A stretch of 64,000 bases of DNA from Eustoma russellianum (GCA_036186865.1 AP025074.1:5942877-6006876), one strand, 5' to 3'; shown: positions 1 through 12,034, numbered from the stretch's first letter. Notes: generated from the letters alone by a model not told the origin. A program made the numbers and translations.

Positions 1-2992
1 TGAATCCGCTCGACAAAACGGACATATACTTGGCAGAACTTGAATAAAACGGGAGAGGTTGTCTGGCAAAGGCAGTACATTATGCAAGAGCTTCCAAAGA
101 AATACCTGAATCATCGGACGTTGACGTGGTACCCAGGCTATTTGGTTAGACAGTAGAGATGGAGCCGTAGATCGAAAAGACTCATATGCATCCTTTAGCA
201 GGAACTGACCCGTGGAGTTTAGCCAAACTGGAGCCCCATTAATCCACTGCACCAATGTCTGACATTGTGAATTAATATGGCAAATTCGTTTCCATATAGG
301 AGAGTCATATATACGTGGAACAAATGTTTGAGTTCTTTGATAGCGTAGACGCATATATTCCCCCCATAAAGTTGAACTCACATGATATTGCCACCATAAT
401 TTTGCTGCATAGGCACGCTGAATGCTATCAAGACTACGAATGTTTAGACCACCCTCTTTTGTAGGACAACAAATGGTTGACCATTTAACCCAATGGCGTC
501 TATCAGGCCCCCATAAAAAAACCGCAAATCGCCTTTCCAGTAATCGAACGACACTACGTGGAATAGCAGATGCAGCCAGAACATGCAAAGGTATAGATAA
601 AAGGACAGAGCGAATGAGCAAAAGCCCACCAGCAGTACTTAATATCTTGGCTTGCCAACCATTGAGTTTAGAGTCAACATGCTGTAACAGGTCTAAGCAG
701 TGTGTTGATCGCGTAATACCTTTATGAAGATATGAGCCTAAGTATTTCATCGGGAGGCTTGTCTGTCGTGCTCCTAGTAAAGCAGTACATACACTGCGCT
801 GCGATGTAGAAACTGCATTCGAGTAGACTACCGAACTTTTTTTCCAGTTTACCGCTTGTCCCGAAACTTTTTCATAAGTAGATAGAAAATTCTTAAATGC
901 CTGAAAATTTTGTCGACTAGCATCAAGAAATATAAGTAAGTCATCCGCATAAGATAAATGTGTAATGGTCATAGGGATGCGGCCAATAGAGTATGGTCGT
1001 ATAACTGAGTGATCAACCAGAGACTTAAGTCCACGACTAAAACCCTCGGCAGCAAGAATAAATAACAGGGGTGAGAGTGGATCCCCTTGTTTGACCCCTC
1101 GAGTAGGCCGAAAAAAACCCATACGGAACACCATTCGTTAGTATTGAAATATACGTAGCCTTCAACTGATTTAATACCAATGTGACAAACATAGTGGAGA
1201 ATCCAAAACAATGCATGATGGCTTGCAAGTATTGCCAATTTACCCTATCAAAGGCCTTTGCCATATCCAGCTTAAGAACTGATTTGTGAGATAGCACACC
1301 TTTATCAAGCCAATGTATTAATTCATTGGCTAATAAGACTTGCTCTGTGATACCCCTTCCCTTTTGAAATCCCGCTTGCTCTGGAGAAATAAGCTTTGGC
1401 AACAGCGCGTTCAACCGCGTGGCAAGAATACGCGTTTGAACCTTACTCATGAAAGTAGACAAAGCAATAGGCCTAAAATCATTAAATGTACGTTGAGATG
1501 ATCCTTTGGGGATCAGAACAATCATCGAGTGAGCCATGGCACGTGGAACGGGGAAGCCTAGAAAATATTCTTGTACCGCTTTATGTACATCTTGACAAAT
1601 AACCTCCCAACAAGCGCGAAAAAACCACCCGTTATAGCCATCGGGACCTGCAGCACTATGAGGGTCTAAACTCCATACAGCTGCTTTTACTTCCTCCAAA
1701 GATGGTAGAGCAGTGAGCATTATGTTTTCATCCGCAATAATCAAGGAAGGAATTGGGGATAAAAATGTTGTTGGATCTTCTATTGGTTGAGCAGTGAACA
1801 TACGGGTGAAATGATCCACAGCCGCTCGACCAATGTCCTCTGGCGTATTACAATAAGTACCATCCTCAAGGTAGATTCCTTGCAAGCGTTGTCGACGTTG
1901 TTTATCTTTAACTATAGAATGGAAATATCTTGAACCACAGTCACCCTCTTGCAACCATTTGACCCTAGCTTTTTGTTTCCAATATTGTAGCTCAATATTT
2001 GTCACACGGCGCAGCTCAGATTGAGCCTCAAAATAGGCCATGCAAGTGCATTCGTTAGGCTCCTGATCGAACTAGATCTCCGCTGAATTAGCTTGACGTT
2101 CAGCATGCTCTACCATATGAAAAATATTACCAAACACATCCCTATTCCATTGTCTAACGTCCTTCTTGTATGCCCGTAGCTTGGCACATAAACCATGCAT
2201 ACCACCAACTATGGGATACGATGACCAAGCTGCTTTGGTGAAAGTCATAAAGTCTGGGTGTGATGTCCAGACTGTCAAAAAACGAAATTGCTTTGGACCA
2301 GGTTGAATGTCAGTCGAACATTGAAGCAAAAGTGGGCAATGGTCGGATGTTGTACGACTCAGATGAGTCAACTTCAACATTGGAAAAACATTGTAAAAAC
2401 TTTCATTACAGAATACCCAATCCAGTCTACGCCATACCCGTCCTAGTCCACGACCACCTTGCCATGTATAGCGAGTTCCATTGTGGGGGACCAACTGTAA
2501 CTCAGCATATTGGACCGTGTCGTTAAAATCTTGAAGAGCTGAAAAAGAAGGACGTGACGTACCTTTATGATCTAAAGGCGATAGAAATGTGTTAAAATCT
2601 CCCGCTATCAACCATGGGTCATGACAAATATCATAGCAGTGCTTAATCGATTGCCAGAGAATCTGCCTGTGCTGCACAGTGTGTCGACCATAAACACAAG
2701 AAATACGCACTATTTGTTGCGTATGTAACTGAAAACGAAAGTGAACAATTTGCTCCAACAGGCAAGCATCTAGAAGTTGCAAACTAGAGGTTTTCCAGAA
2801 ACACCATGCACGCCCTTCACAAACACTTTGTGATGCAGTAAAACCTAAATTTATTTGAGCTCTGGTTAAGCGTGATTCTGGTTGTTGAGGTTCTATGAGA
2901 AAAAGAAATTGTATATGATACTGAGTAAGCAGGAGTCTCAAGCGAGGCAATGAAGTGCGTAGACCTCGCAAATTCCACGTTAGTGTATTCAT
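1..2992 (-). pseudogene. LINE ORF2: endonuclease plus reverse transcriptase, one nonsense codon and one frameshift, 3' truncated by window
   Basis: Starts at ATG 2992. The endonuclease part (2072-2992, 306 residues) shows TWNLRG at the N terminus, LIEPQ, AGDFN, RLDWVF and TTSDHCPLL, the expected EEP-nuclease motifs. A TAG at 2072-2074 interrupts it, but the same frame resumes at once (next Met at 2041) into the RT: GPDGYNGWF, LIPKG, FRPIALS, AGFQKGRG and the catalytic-region KLDMAKAFDRVNW. In the run of seven A at 1111-1117 the frame slips; translation in the shifted frame stays open to position 1, with QGDPLSPLLF and the YADD catalytic box at 940-951. The extreme left end carries CPFC, the start of a zf-RVT-like domain. 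EN nicks target DNA and RT performs target-primed reverse transcription. As it stands the protein is not translatable in one piece. Confidence 0.88.
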
Positions 2993-4374
2993 TGAGACAG
3001 CTGGGAGGTAGAGCTTGAAGAGCGAGCAGCACTGCGAGTTATAACCTGTCGAGGGGGCCTAGGAATCTGAGAGTGCAAGCGACGAGTACGTTTACGTATG
3101 CATGGAATAAATCCTTCTGCATCAGCTTCAAGAGTAGGATTAAAAATTCTATGAAGCAGTTCAGCATCCGATGATCCTTCTCTTGCTCGAGGCATGCGCG
3201 ATGATAATAAATCTGAGGCTCGTTGGTAGTCTTCTTGGGCAGCTGATGGATCAGTTACCGGATGGGGCAACTCCATGACATCTGCTTCAGACGAGGTGTG
3301 CAGAATGTTTGGAGAGGAGGAAGGCGTTTGTTGACCTAACTGTGCGTCGTCGTTAAATCTGGTCATGTCAGGCTGATGTTGCCGCGGGGGGTCAGAGCTC
3401 TCATGTGCTTGAAGATCAGAATCCTCTGTTGTATGACACACAGGAGGATCATCTAGAAATGCAGCATCAGTGGTTCTCTCCTGCGGTAACTGTGCATCAG
3501 TGGCTGTATTAAGTTCCTGCTGTTGCAAAATAGTAGGGTCTGCCACTGTATCATCGTGGGGCTGATTGACATCAGTTGCAGGTTTAGGGCGCCATTGTTG
3601 TAGAGGTGGCGGCGGCATGGGAGCCTCACCACAGCGATCACGTTTGTGGCCCAAAAGATTGCATTTTGAACAATAATCCGGTATATCCTCATAAATCACT
3701 GTTTGATAATGATGGTGCTCTATACTTTGAATGTGAAGTTTAGTTGGTAATTCTTTTGACACATCAATTTCCACGCAAATTCTAGCCACAGACGGACGGA
3801 GTACCTTTTGGGTTGCAGCATCCAATCGAATTGGTGTTCCGATCATAGCGGCAATAGCAAAGAGCGATTTTTCATTCTGTAAATACACAGGCAGCCCAGG
3901 CATAGAAATCCAAATGGGTACAATGGGAGCATCATATCTAGGATCAAAGTCATGAGTATATTTGGTGATGCGCATGTGAAAACCTAGGATATTCCATGAT
4001 CTACGTCCAAAACAACGGTTGTAATCCACCTCCTTCTCAAATCGCAGGAGCACGTGAGATTTGTCGAGTAACCATGCATGAACGGCACCAGCAAAACCTA
4101 TACGATCCAGTGATTTTTGCAATGCCACCATAGACGGCCTTCCATTCCAGAAAGATCCAACCAATGAAAACCGGAATGGAGACAATAGTGCTGTTACCTC
4201 AGATTCATCAAAAGCGATTGAGGGTAGGCCTTTATAGCGCTGAGGTTGTTTTTGGGAGATCGTTGAAGGTAGCGTTGCAGGAGATCCAGCCAGTATGGCA
4301 GCGTAGGACCGGCACAGTGCACCTCCCGTAGTCTGCTGCGAGAAGTACAAAGCGTCGATAACATCTATATGCAC
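2989..4374 (-). CDS. LINE ORF1, nucleic-acid-binding protein with DUF4283-like domain and zinc knuckle
   Basis: Uninterrupted 461-residue frame. Residues about 55-200 resemble the DUF4283 domain found in plant LINE ORF1 and related proteins. A CX2CX4HX4C zinc knuckle follows at residues 235-248 (YCSKCNLLGHKRDRC). The C-terminal half is low-complexity, rich in Pro, Gln and Asp/Glu, and the last ~40 residues are basic (RKRTRR, RPPR). By family knowledge ORF1p binds element RNA and forms the ribonucleoprotein that carries ORF2p. The ATG at 4374 is the longest start; the conserved-looking RSYAAILAG begins at residue 22, so the true start could be a little off. The TGA stop overlaps the ORF2 ATG as ATGA (2989-2992), suggesting termination-reinitiation for ORF2. 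Confidence 0.85.
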   Translation of the reverse strand: MHIDVIDALYFSQQTTGGALCRSYAAILAGSPATLPSTISQKQPQRYKGLPSIAFDESEVTALLSPFRFSLVGSFWNGRPSMVALQKSLDRIGFAGAVHAWLLDKSHVLLRFEKEVDYNRCFGRRSWNILGFHMRITKYTHDFDPRYDAPIVPIWISMPGLPVYLQNEKSLFAIAAMIGTPIRLDAATQKVLRPSVARICVEIDVSKELPTKLHIQSIEHHHYQTVIYEDIPDYCSKCNLLGHKRDRCGEAPMPPPPLQQWRPKPATDVNQPHDDTVADPTILQQQELNTATDAQLPQERTTDAAFLDDPPVCHTTEDSDLQAHESSDPPRQHQPDMTRFNDDAQLGQQTPSSSPNILHTSSEADVMELPHPVTDPSAAQEDYQRASDLLSSRMPRAREGSSDAELLHRIFNPTLEADAEGFIPCIRKRTRRLHSQIPRPPRQVITRSAARSSSSTSQLSQ

Positions 4375-4399
4375 ATCGTCATAAACATGTATCGAATAG

Positions 4400-5775
4400 A
4401 GAAAGCATCATAAAATAAGACAGAACAGAAACATAAACGACATGCATACATCATCACTACATCAAAGTGCAACATCGTCAGTACATCGATACATCAGTAC
4501 ATTGATGAAATGACAAAATTCAAAAGCTGGAACTACTAAGTACAATAGACTGCTTATGGAAACCTACTCTCTCGGCTCATCGTCTATATACTCCAGCTCG
4601 GGCTCCTAAGGCTTTGCAAGGGTAAAATAAGGAGTGAACGATAATGAATCGCTCAGCAAGTATTTCCACCTAGGTTCATCATATGGATCATGCATGGGGG
4701 ATGGGGTGATGAAATAAATAGAGTAAAATAAATAACACGAACTGCCTCCGAAAATAAGCAAATAACAGGCAAAGTAAATAACATAGGTAGATAGGCCAGG
4801 TGACAGAGCAATTTAAATAATTCATTAACAGTATTTTAGGACTTAATTATCCTCCGCATAATCTTGGTTACCCTAAACCATAATCTTTTCTAAGTCCAAT
4901 TCAATGTGCCTACCGGTACCTATCTGTTTGTCACACTAGGGCAAAGTGTGGGAGTGATGATGACATCAAGGGTATCAAGTTCTCATGATGTATATATGTG
5001 ATGCATGTATCGTAAAACATTTAGCACGTATCATTTCGTAATTTTCATAAATATGTCAAATCATGTACTGGCTATAGCACTTTTTGTATCGAAAGAACAG
5101 TACCCACGACATACCGAATGATCCAATGGTAGTCTCCTATACAAATATGAATCTCGATGGTCCAAACCATGGTGTTACATCATAGATACATAAGACTAAC
5201 GGTGACGGGTTATAGCAGAGATTCTGGGTCCCAAAAACGTTATACACTCAACCATAACATATATTTGCGCATGACATTCTCCTCCTAGACTAGGTGTCAG
5301 ACAGCTCTCCATAAACATAGAATCATAGATGTATCGTAAAGGCGGAGATCCCTTGTCCCAGACAAGGTGTTACACTTAGCCAACATAAACATAAATAAAT
5401 CGTATGGAATTATTCGTCTCGCAGTATAGTTCTTTATTCGTAAAAGTATGTTTAAAACATCTTATGCAATAAACCATTTTGTAAACGTGATCGTTTGATA
5501 AAATCTTTTGTTTTGAAAATAATGTTTTCATATGCATGGGTGAATGCTCGATTTCTGGACTGATTTTAGGTTTCTATTCATCTCAGCCCCTAAATCCATT
5601 ACTTAGCTCATCCTTCATGTCATGTTCTTAGGTGGAATGACTATTTTGCCCTTATGATGTAGCTCTCAGTTTATTAGTCCAAAACAACCCACTTCTAGCC
5701 ACTAATTTCATTCACTTGATATGTCCATTACTTATTTCCACTTTTTCATATTCCTTAAGTTTGTAAATTACCCTT
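4400..5775 (-). mobile_element. Chromovirus LTR remnant 'A'
   Basis: No coding frame. Read on the minus strand it carries marks shared with the better-bounded chromovirus LTRs in this window: the CTTGCTGAG hairpin (4636-4654, stem GAGCGAT/ATCGTTC) followed by a pyrimidine-rich stretch and AG near 4612, and degenerate internal repeats around 5100-5400 with recurring GTGTTACAC/GTTATACAC-like words. Neither LTR terminus is present: the 3' end is lost at the LINE junction and the 5' end is cut by copia C1 at 5776. It is probably one of the oldest layers of the nest. The assignment rests on short shared motifs, not on full alignment. Confidence 0.55.
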
Positions 5776-6000
5776 TTGTTTATTGAGAAAAAGAGTTTGA
5801 GTGATTCACAAAATGCATGATTTAAATAACGTGTGCTAAAGAAATACATGACACATTTTATGACTTGACACGTTTTTGTGACAAACTTGCCTTATATATT
5901 TTATATATAATGTTTCCGTACTAACAAGCCATGAAGCTTTAAATCTTACATCAAATGGCAAACATTTGTTGTGTTTGAACTATTTTGAGGTGCCACCATT

Positions 6001-6057
6001 AATGAACTAAACTAGTTCATTAAGTGAACTACTTAGTTAAATGAACTAAGTAGTTCA
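6001..6057. repeat. Two adjacent inverted repeats in the copia LTR
   Basis: AATGAACTA/TAGTTCATT (6001-6021, 3-nt loop) is followed by TGAACTACTTAGTT/AACTAAGTAGTTCA (6025-6038 and 6044-6057, 5-nt loop). A similar pair occurs at about 22831-22887 and in reverse orientation at 30721-30781, so the arrangement is conserved in the family, although the 30.7-kb copy has mismatches. Confidence 0.9.
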
Positions 6058-6139
6058 TTAAATGGAGAAATATTTGGAGAAGGCATGAAGGCAACAAACA
6101 TGGAAATGGAAAGTCTCCTCTCCTCTTTAAATCACACAC

Positions 6140-6140
6140 C

Positions 6141-6200
<60 letters not shown>
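6140..6200. repeat. AT dinucleotide microsatellite
   Basis: Two (AT)n blocks separated by TTTAAAT. The homologous site at 22973-23010 has one longer uninterrupted block, and the reverse-oriented copy near 30610 only a short one, so length is unstable between copies of the same LTR. Open frames of alternating Tyr-Ile come from this repeat. Confidence 0.95.
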
Positions 6201-6203
<3 letters not shown>

Positions 6204-7089
6204 GATTTTTTTAAAAAGGCATTATACACATATATTCCAATGTACTATCGACACGTTATATATATTACGAACGTACGTCAACGTCACACCACTATATTTA
6301 CCTTATATTTATGAGTATATTCAGGTTTTATATCATATGATATAAGTCATGGTGATGACAAAATTATAACAACACGTTACAAGGTTTTAAACCAAAAATT
6401 ATCGTATCGGGTGGCTACCGAAACTTCGCTACCGTGCCATGTGCTTGCCATATATAGATGGCCAGCCCCTACACTTCAAAAATAGCCACAAATTTCGTGG
6501 CTTACATGGTACACTTAGCCATAAAATCATTCCATGTTGGCACACACAAATCACCCCCAATTAAGGCCAAATTGTGGAGATTCCAAATTCATATTTTGAG
6601 CACATATAGGCGCCACTTTGATAAGCCATTAGAGCTGAATATTAAATTTATTTTATGCATATTATGTGTGACATAATATATATAACATGCGCAAAAAGTT
6701 GGAATTTAATCGGAGAAAAATCGCGTAATCGACAAAAGTCGAAAATTTGATTTTTTACGAACACAACACATGGAACGTTTTTGGCATGACATGTAACATG
6801 TATCTAGACAATTTTTACGTATTCAATACATACTAAAATGTTTTAGAATATTCAAATTAGGGCTGATTGGAATATACCATATGTGTATAATTATTGTGCA
6901 CTATTTTAAAAAGTTTACAAAAATAAAATTCAGCACATGTTCAAACCTACATCACACGCCTACTCAGCCTTGGTGGAGCTTATGTGGAGCTTAGTTGGCA
7001 TCTCAATTGGTGGAAAATAAGCCACACAAGGTTAGTGACAATGGAGGAAGCTACACAAGGTAATATTTCAAACTTTGTCACAAATGTAA

Positions 7090-7249
7090 CACATGCTGAA
7101 AATTCAGCATGTGTGAATTGATATGGCCGAATTTTTATGTGTTAATTGTGACAAATTTGCCTCTCCATTTTTAAGGGATTGATGTGTAATAATATGGTAA
7201 TAATTTCAAAATCTTGAGATTTAGCACATGCTGAAAATTTCAGCATGTG
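7090..7249. repeat. Two copies of a CACATGCTGAA palindrome
   Basis: 7090-7113 has 11-nt arms around AA; 7225-7249 has 12-nt arms CACATGCTGAAA/TTTCAGCATGTG around one A. Equivalent copies lie at 24052-24076 (with a degenerate one near 23919) and, in the reverse-oriented copies, at 29358, 29528 and 29689, and at 61386 and 61556. Confidence 0.9.
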
Positions 7250-8495
7250 ATACAAATGGTTGGCCGACTTTTTGGTCATACTGGAGACCAATTTATTTTG
7301 CAAATTAGTTGGGATTAAATGTATGATATTTCGTAAGGTTTTTACTACTATTTTGGCACATGTTTTGAATGTTATTCTCAGATTTTTACAGTCATCAAGT
7401 GATGACAAATCTCATCCAATCAAGGAGTGCCAAGTAAGCAAGGCCAAGACAATCATCCAATCAAGTTGTGCCAAATAAGTAAGTTGATGTCACATCTATA
7501 CAAGGCATTCTTCCAAGCACTTAAAAGAGAATTCTTAAGATGGACATGAAGCCCTAGGGGTGCGGCCAACTTCAAATAAAAAGGAGAAGAAGAGCAAACA
7601 AAATGCAAGACAAGTCTCACAATTTCTAAAGTGCAAAAAGACTCTCTACTCTCTTCTTCTACATTTGTTTCTTCTTCCTTCTCTCTCAAGCCTATTGTAT
7701 ATATATTCAAACATATTGTATAGGCTTTATTTATACCACCATACACGCCTCATTGTTGTAAAAGGTTGATCAAGGTGTGATCAAACCTTCATCCGCTCGG
7801 TGGTGGTGTTCGCGATCATTGTGATAGATTGTTTCGATTGTAAAGGGTAGGAGTTGGTGTGTAACTCCAGCAACTCTTGTGGTAAGGTATTATTTTGTTT
7901 AGTGATAACCGAGGAAGGTGTCCTCGAAGACTGGAGTAGGTTGATTTAACCGAACCAGTTTAAAATTCCTTGTGTTCTTTACTTTTCTGCACAGTACTTT
8001 CAGTTTCTGGCACTTTGCATCCATTTCGTTGCAATCTTAAAAATAGCAAACGAATTTCAAAAATTGTAAAATTTTGCAGAAACATAGTCACATCTCTTAA
8101 GTTTCATTTGGCACAAGTTTCAACTGTAGCGCCCCATACCCGGTGTGCCCGTATACGGTGTGCCCGCTGTACTTCACTACGGAGAGTACCAGGCGTCAAT
8201 GCATAACATGTCATAGTCCATAACAAAATTTATGGACTTCCATGCCTACGTATCAACAGGTAAGTAAAACTTAGGCAGAATAAAAACTTTTAAACAACAC
8301 ATTTCGAATATCCGACATAATGTCTACAACCATGTCTGCAAAATAAAAGAGAAATCCGAAATTAATGTTCCAACATAAGTCCATCAAACAAAAACCATCA
8401 TAGTAAAAGTCCTTAAGCTGCCATCCTCTCGCACATCTACGGGTATGAAACTCTAGGCTCATCGTCAATCCACTATACCCCGTTTCTTGTAGGGT

Positions 8496-8615
8496 CTGGG
8501 GGGAAAATAAGAGGGTGAGTGACAAAGTCACCAGCAAGTACACCATAAACAATCAAGAATTAAATGGAAAGTATACACAAGAGCTGAATCCCCAGAATTT
8601 GGATTCCCATCATAC
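8496..8615 (-). other. Candidate leader intron in the E1 LTR
   Basis: On the minus strand GGTCAG|GTATGATGG opens a 120-nt segment that ends with a pyrimidine tract and CCCCAG. The F LTRs have the same donor and acceptor 123-124 nt apart, and the D LTRs have CAG|GTATGA and CCCCCAG 126 nt apart, although the sequence between has diverged. Splicing is inferred, not shown. Confidence 0.45.
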
Positions 8616-8867
8616 CTGACCTTCAATCCAGTATCCGCAAAGGGAACAATATCATAACTTATGCGACGAAAGAGAATAAGATTATAACTCCGGTGACAGA
8701 AAATAATAAGATCGTAACCTAAGTAATAGTACATCTAGCATTCGACTAGACATTAAATGCAAAATGTGTGAATATGCAAGTCTGATGCAACATGATAAGA
8801 TGAGGATAAACGCGTTCATTCTTTCTTTCAAAGCATTGTCGTCAAAAAACGAGAATAGAGAGTGTTT

Positions 8868-9155
8868 AGATCTATTATCTCTGGATCTGAGGCGGTCGTA
8901 TCAATCCCTTCGGATCTATTATTTTCTAATCCAAAAATGGTCATACAATCAATCATCATCATCAGGTCTATTCTCTCCGGACCTGAACGGTCATAAATCA
9001 TCATCATCAGGTCTATTCTCTCCGGGCCTGAACGGTCATAATCATCATCAGGTCTATTCTCTCCAGGCCTGAACGGTCATAATCATCATCATCAGATCTA
9101 TTGTCTTTGGACCTGAACGGTCATAATCATCATCAGATCAATTAACCCCGGATGT
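8868..9155. repeat. LTR minisatellite (E1)
   Basis: About five to six degenerate units of roughly 40-45 bp, with the core TCTATTCTCTCCGGGCCTGA followed by ACGGTCAT and a run of ATC triplets. Units differ by a few bases and in the number of ATC triplets. Confidence 0.85.
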
Positions 9156-11860
9156 GGAGCGGGTTGCGCTGGCCAGGAATTAATGGTACCAATAAGAGTC
9201 TTTCTTTTAAAACTGAAATCTTTTCTTCAAAAAGAGCTTTTCTTAACTTTCTTTGGCCTAAAATCGGTCTCATAAATCATGTGATTGGGGACAATGCAAT
9301 GCATGATGTTCAATATGAAATTCATGACTAAATACATCATGTAACACATATACGGACTTGTCCCTTAAGTTAAAATTTATTCCAGCATTAACGCTCTGTT
9401 CATGCATCCTCAAAATCATCAATTCAGGGCCTATTTTAATATACTTATGCCACACATATGCATAATGGAGTCTTATATACATGCCATAAAAATTCCGTAA
9501 CATTTTGAGGTAGTTAAAACCCTCAAACCATTAAATTACTGAAAAGAAGTACTGCTGAATCCAGCAGTGCAGTACCCGCCCTTACCTCAGTTTCATGGGC
9601 CATAAAGCCTTATCCAATTAATACTATTACCTAGAAACATAGCCAACACATTAAAGAGTAATATTTAATGGCCCAAACATCTCATACAAGTCCAATTAAA
9701 CAAGATCAAGGCCTCAACTTACATAACACCATGCGGCCCTGTTTTCCAGTTTTGTACCATGACATTCACCTTAATTGTTACCCCATAAAAACGGTAATTT
9801 CAAGCAAATTCTTCACATGGACATATTCATCTATGTCTTAGGTAAGTACTATAAAAATTTCAAGGCAATCCAATATACTTAAGGGGGTCAATTAATTTTC
9901 TTTCTCAGTCAAGTTATTTACTGGAACTGCAGTGACCTATTCCTACTAAAAATTTTATTAAGGTCAAACTACAATACCGTTTACCGAAATTCTACCTCAC
10001 ACTTTTACTAAACCTACAAGGCTACCATCCTACCAAAATGTAGCTAAATTGCACGTTCCTAAGGTTCATTTTCAGGTTACACAATACGCTACTCAAAACT
10101 GTCCAGCTCTAGTAAACCTACCTTTTATCACTTTTTCTTGTTCAAGACTTTCCAACTAACTTTATTCCTCTATAATAACTTACTAACCACTAAATACACC
10201 ATTTAACATAATTATTCCAAGTTTCATAATAATCTTTAGGCTACACATGTATCACGTCAAAACAGCCTTGCAAACATACACATAGCACACGCCTTCTTCA
10301 TACATTTCGCACCTCATAGAGTCTATTCTCAACAAGACTAATTCATGCATCAAATAATCATCACAACAGCCCGTATCTTGTACATAATATCTCTCATGTC
10401 ATATTTTAGTTTGAGCACAAACATATCCATAAAGTATGTCATTCAATCATGCCAACACCTTGCTTTGTAACAACTAAGTTTTCATATTTAGTACTTAGAA
10501 TATTCACTAAGATTCACATCTTAGAAAAGCTAGTCATTCAAGCATACACTTCACAAATAAGTCAAGATCGCTTAGGGTGTACTTGCCTCTTTGAGCTTAG
10601 ATCTTGCTCTAGCTTGTGCCTTGGTTGAAATAGAGTGAAATTTCCTCCAACTTCTTCCTATGGCATACAGTTTTGAGAGAGGAAGTGGAAGTAGAGGTTA
10701 GCTATTATTTAAAGACATAATAGAGCTAGTTTGAGGCTAGATTATCTTACCAAAATGGTGTTCAAATGGGGATTGAAAGGGGTTGAATCCACCAAAATGC
10801 TTAGTACCACCTAGTAGCTTGAAGGAGCTTCACCTAGAGAAAACTTGGAGCTTGGAGATGGAACGGATCTTGAAACCTCCTTAGCTAAGCTTGCCGTTGG
10901 GGAGATAGAGAAGTAGCCTAAATGTTCAATGAATCTTTAGTGGTTTGCTTGGGGTGAGCTCTTGAGAGTGTTGAGAGTTGGAGATGGAGGAAGCTTCTAG
11001 GTCAAATCTTGCAAGACCAAGGGTGTAGCTGTTGGTTTAAAGAAGGAGGAGATGCGATTTTCTCTTTTGCATGGACACCATCATGAGGCTCATTTAGTGC
11101 CTTACATCAATTACTCCTTGTGTTACTTTTTAGGTTGGGTTAAGAAAAGTAACTAAGGTTGTTAAGGAGAGTTACCATGGCTTAACCATGCTCTCCCATC
11201 CGGCGGTTGGGGGGGGGGATTGCCTTTTGAGGGTAAATAGAAAAAGTTGTTCAAGTAAAAGTGGTTAGTTGGAATTATTAAGATGAAAATGATCCCATGG
11301 ATCCTCCATTACTTGCATCCGGCGGTGTTGAGGAAAAAGGGTGAAAAATCTTCAATCTTGGAATAACATCCTAATTCACTTTATGTGTAAGACCTTTTGA
11401 ATTTCTTTAAGAAAGCAATAAAGTGACTAGTTGAAGCATTTAAATAAAAAGTAATCTCATGGATGCCTTATCCATGCCTTACCCGGCAGTTGAAGAGGGG
11501 AAAAAGGTGGGAAAATTTTCCTTAAACCCTAGAAACACATTTAGTAGGATTCTTAATTCCATGTGTAGGCTTTTAGGCTCACTTTAAGAAGCTATCAGAG
11601 GTTAGTTGTCTTTTTAGGGATTTAAAGTATTCTAGAATTTCCCAAGGCCCCTATGGCGGATTTTTTTCTAAAATCTTGTAAGGACAAAATTGTCTTTTCA
11701 CATGCTTCATAAGACATACTTGGAGTATTATGCTATTTCTTATGGTTTCACTTTAAGAAAAAATAAATAAAGAAAATTGATAAAACTTAATAAAATGCAC
11801 TTGGAAGATCCGACATTTCATTAAACTACTTCATACGAGTCTCAAGTACATTATGATTTT

Positions 11861-12034
11861 GATGTATGTTTCACTCATCCTTATTGCAACATAATAAATA
11901 CAAATGGAGAAACTGTATTAAAAGGAAAAAAAGGAAGGAAATATTTTTACGCTTTCTATGGATGACATGTTAGACGTTAAGGTTAAGTGTTTTATATCAA
12001 ATGAACCCAACGTTAATTTGTGGCATAGACGATT
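11861..12034 (+). pseudogene. Copia C1 pol fragment (protease to pre-integrase)
   Basis: 174 bp homologous to 27769-27942 of copy C2, encoding the stretch CFTHPYCNIINxNGE...NVNLWHRR upstream of the integrase zinc finger. It carries an extra A in the AAAAAAA run near 11928, so the frame is broken. It is bounded on the left by the E1 junction and on the right by chromovirus B; the same gene continues at 21595 on the far side of B. The 5' half of C1 (LTR end, PBS, gag, most of protease) is missing. Confidence 0.85.

Larger units (their letters stand above)
1..4400 (-). mobile_element. L1-type LINE retrotransposon, 3' end outside the window
   Basis: A two-ORF non-LTR retrotransposon read on the minus strand: ORF1 (2989-4374) is followed by ORF2 (2992 down to 1). 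ORF2 has an apurinic-type endonuclease, then reverse transcriptase, then a C-terminal Cys-containing region cut by the window edge. The order ORF1 zinc-knuckle protein, EN, RT is that of plant L1 elements. The 3' UTR and poly(A) tail would lie left of position 1. The 5' boundary is uncertain: around 4375-4440 the sequence changes into chromovirus-LTR-like DNA, so the LINE probably inserted there. Only two clear lesions are seen in the visible coding part, so it looks like a fairly young copy. Confidence 0.9.
5776..8124 (+). mobile_element. Copia C1, 5' LTR (3'-truncated)
   Basis: Closely matches the complete LTR at 22610-25462 from its start (here TGTTTATTGAG, there TGTTGAG) to the CAAGTTTCAAC word, where E1 begins with TGTAGCGCC. 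About 500 bp of the LTR end and the PBS are missing. Contents include the double hairpin at 6001-6057, an AT microsatellite, two palindromes and the CAGTATAAAATTCC-like region near its end. There is no protein-coding capacity. Confidence 0.85.
8125..11860 (-). mobile_element. Chromovirus LTR 'E1' (family of F), one end deleted
   Basis: Begins with TGTAGCGCCCC at 8125 (LTR 3' terminus on the minus strand) and follows the F LTR: leader region, minisatellite, the TTACCTCAGTTTCAT block near 9580, repeated CCAGCTC/AATTTCAGG blocks, and ATTCAAGCAT near 10540. It stops short of the expected TGTTGTACCC terminus; at about 11856-11860 the sequence TTATGATTTT passes directly into copia coding DNA. No internal coding sequence is attached, so it is a solo or truncated LTR. 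The hairpin of the shared LTR set is at 8519-8531 (GTGAC/GTCAC). Confidence 0.85.

Noticed and set aside
422..727. 101-codon plus-strand frame
   Set aside because: Antisense shadow of the LINE reverse transcriptase region.
6029..6345. Open frames of alternating Tyr-Ile on both strands (also 22850-23169)
   Set aside because: Translations of the AT microsatellite; no protein signal and length changes between LTR copies.
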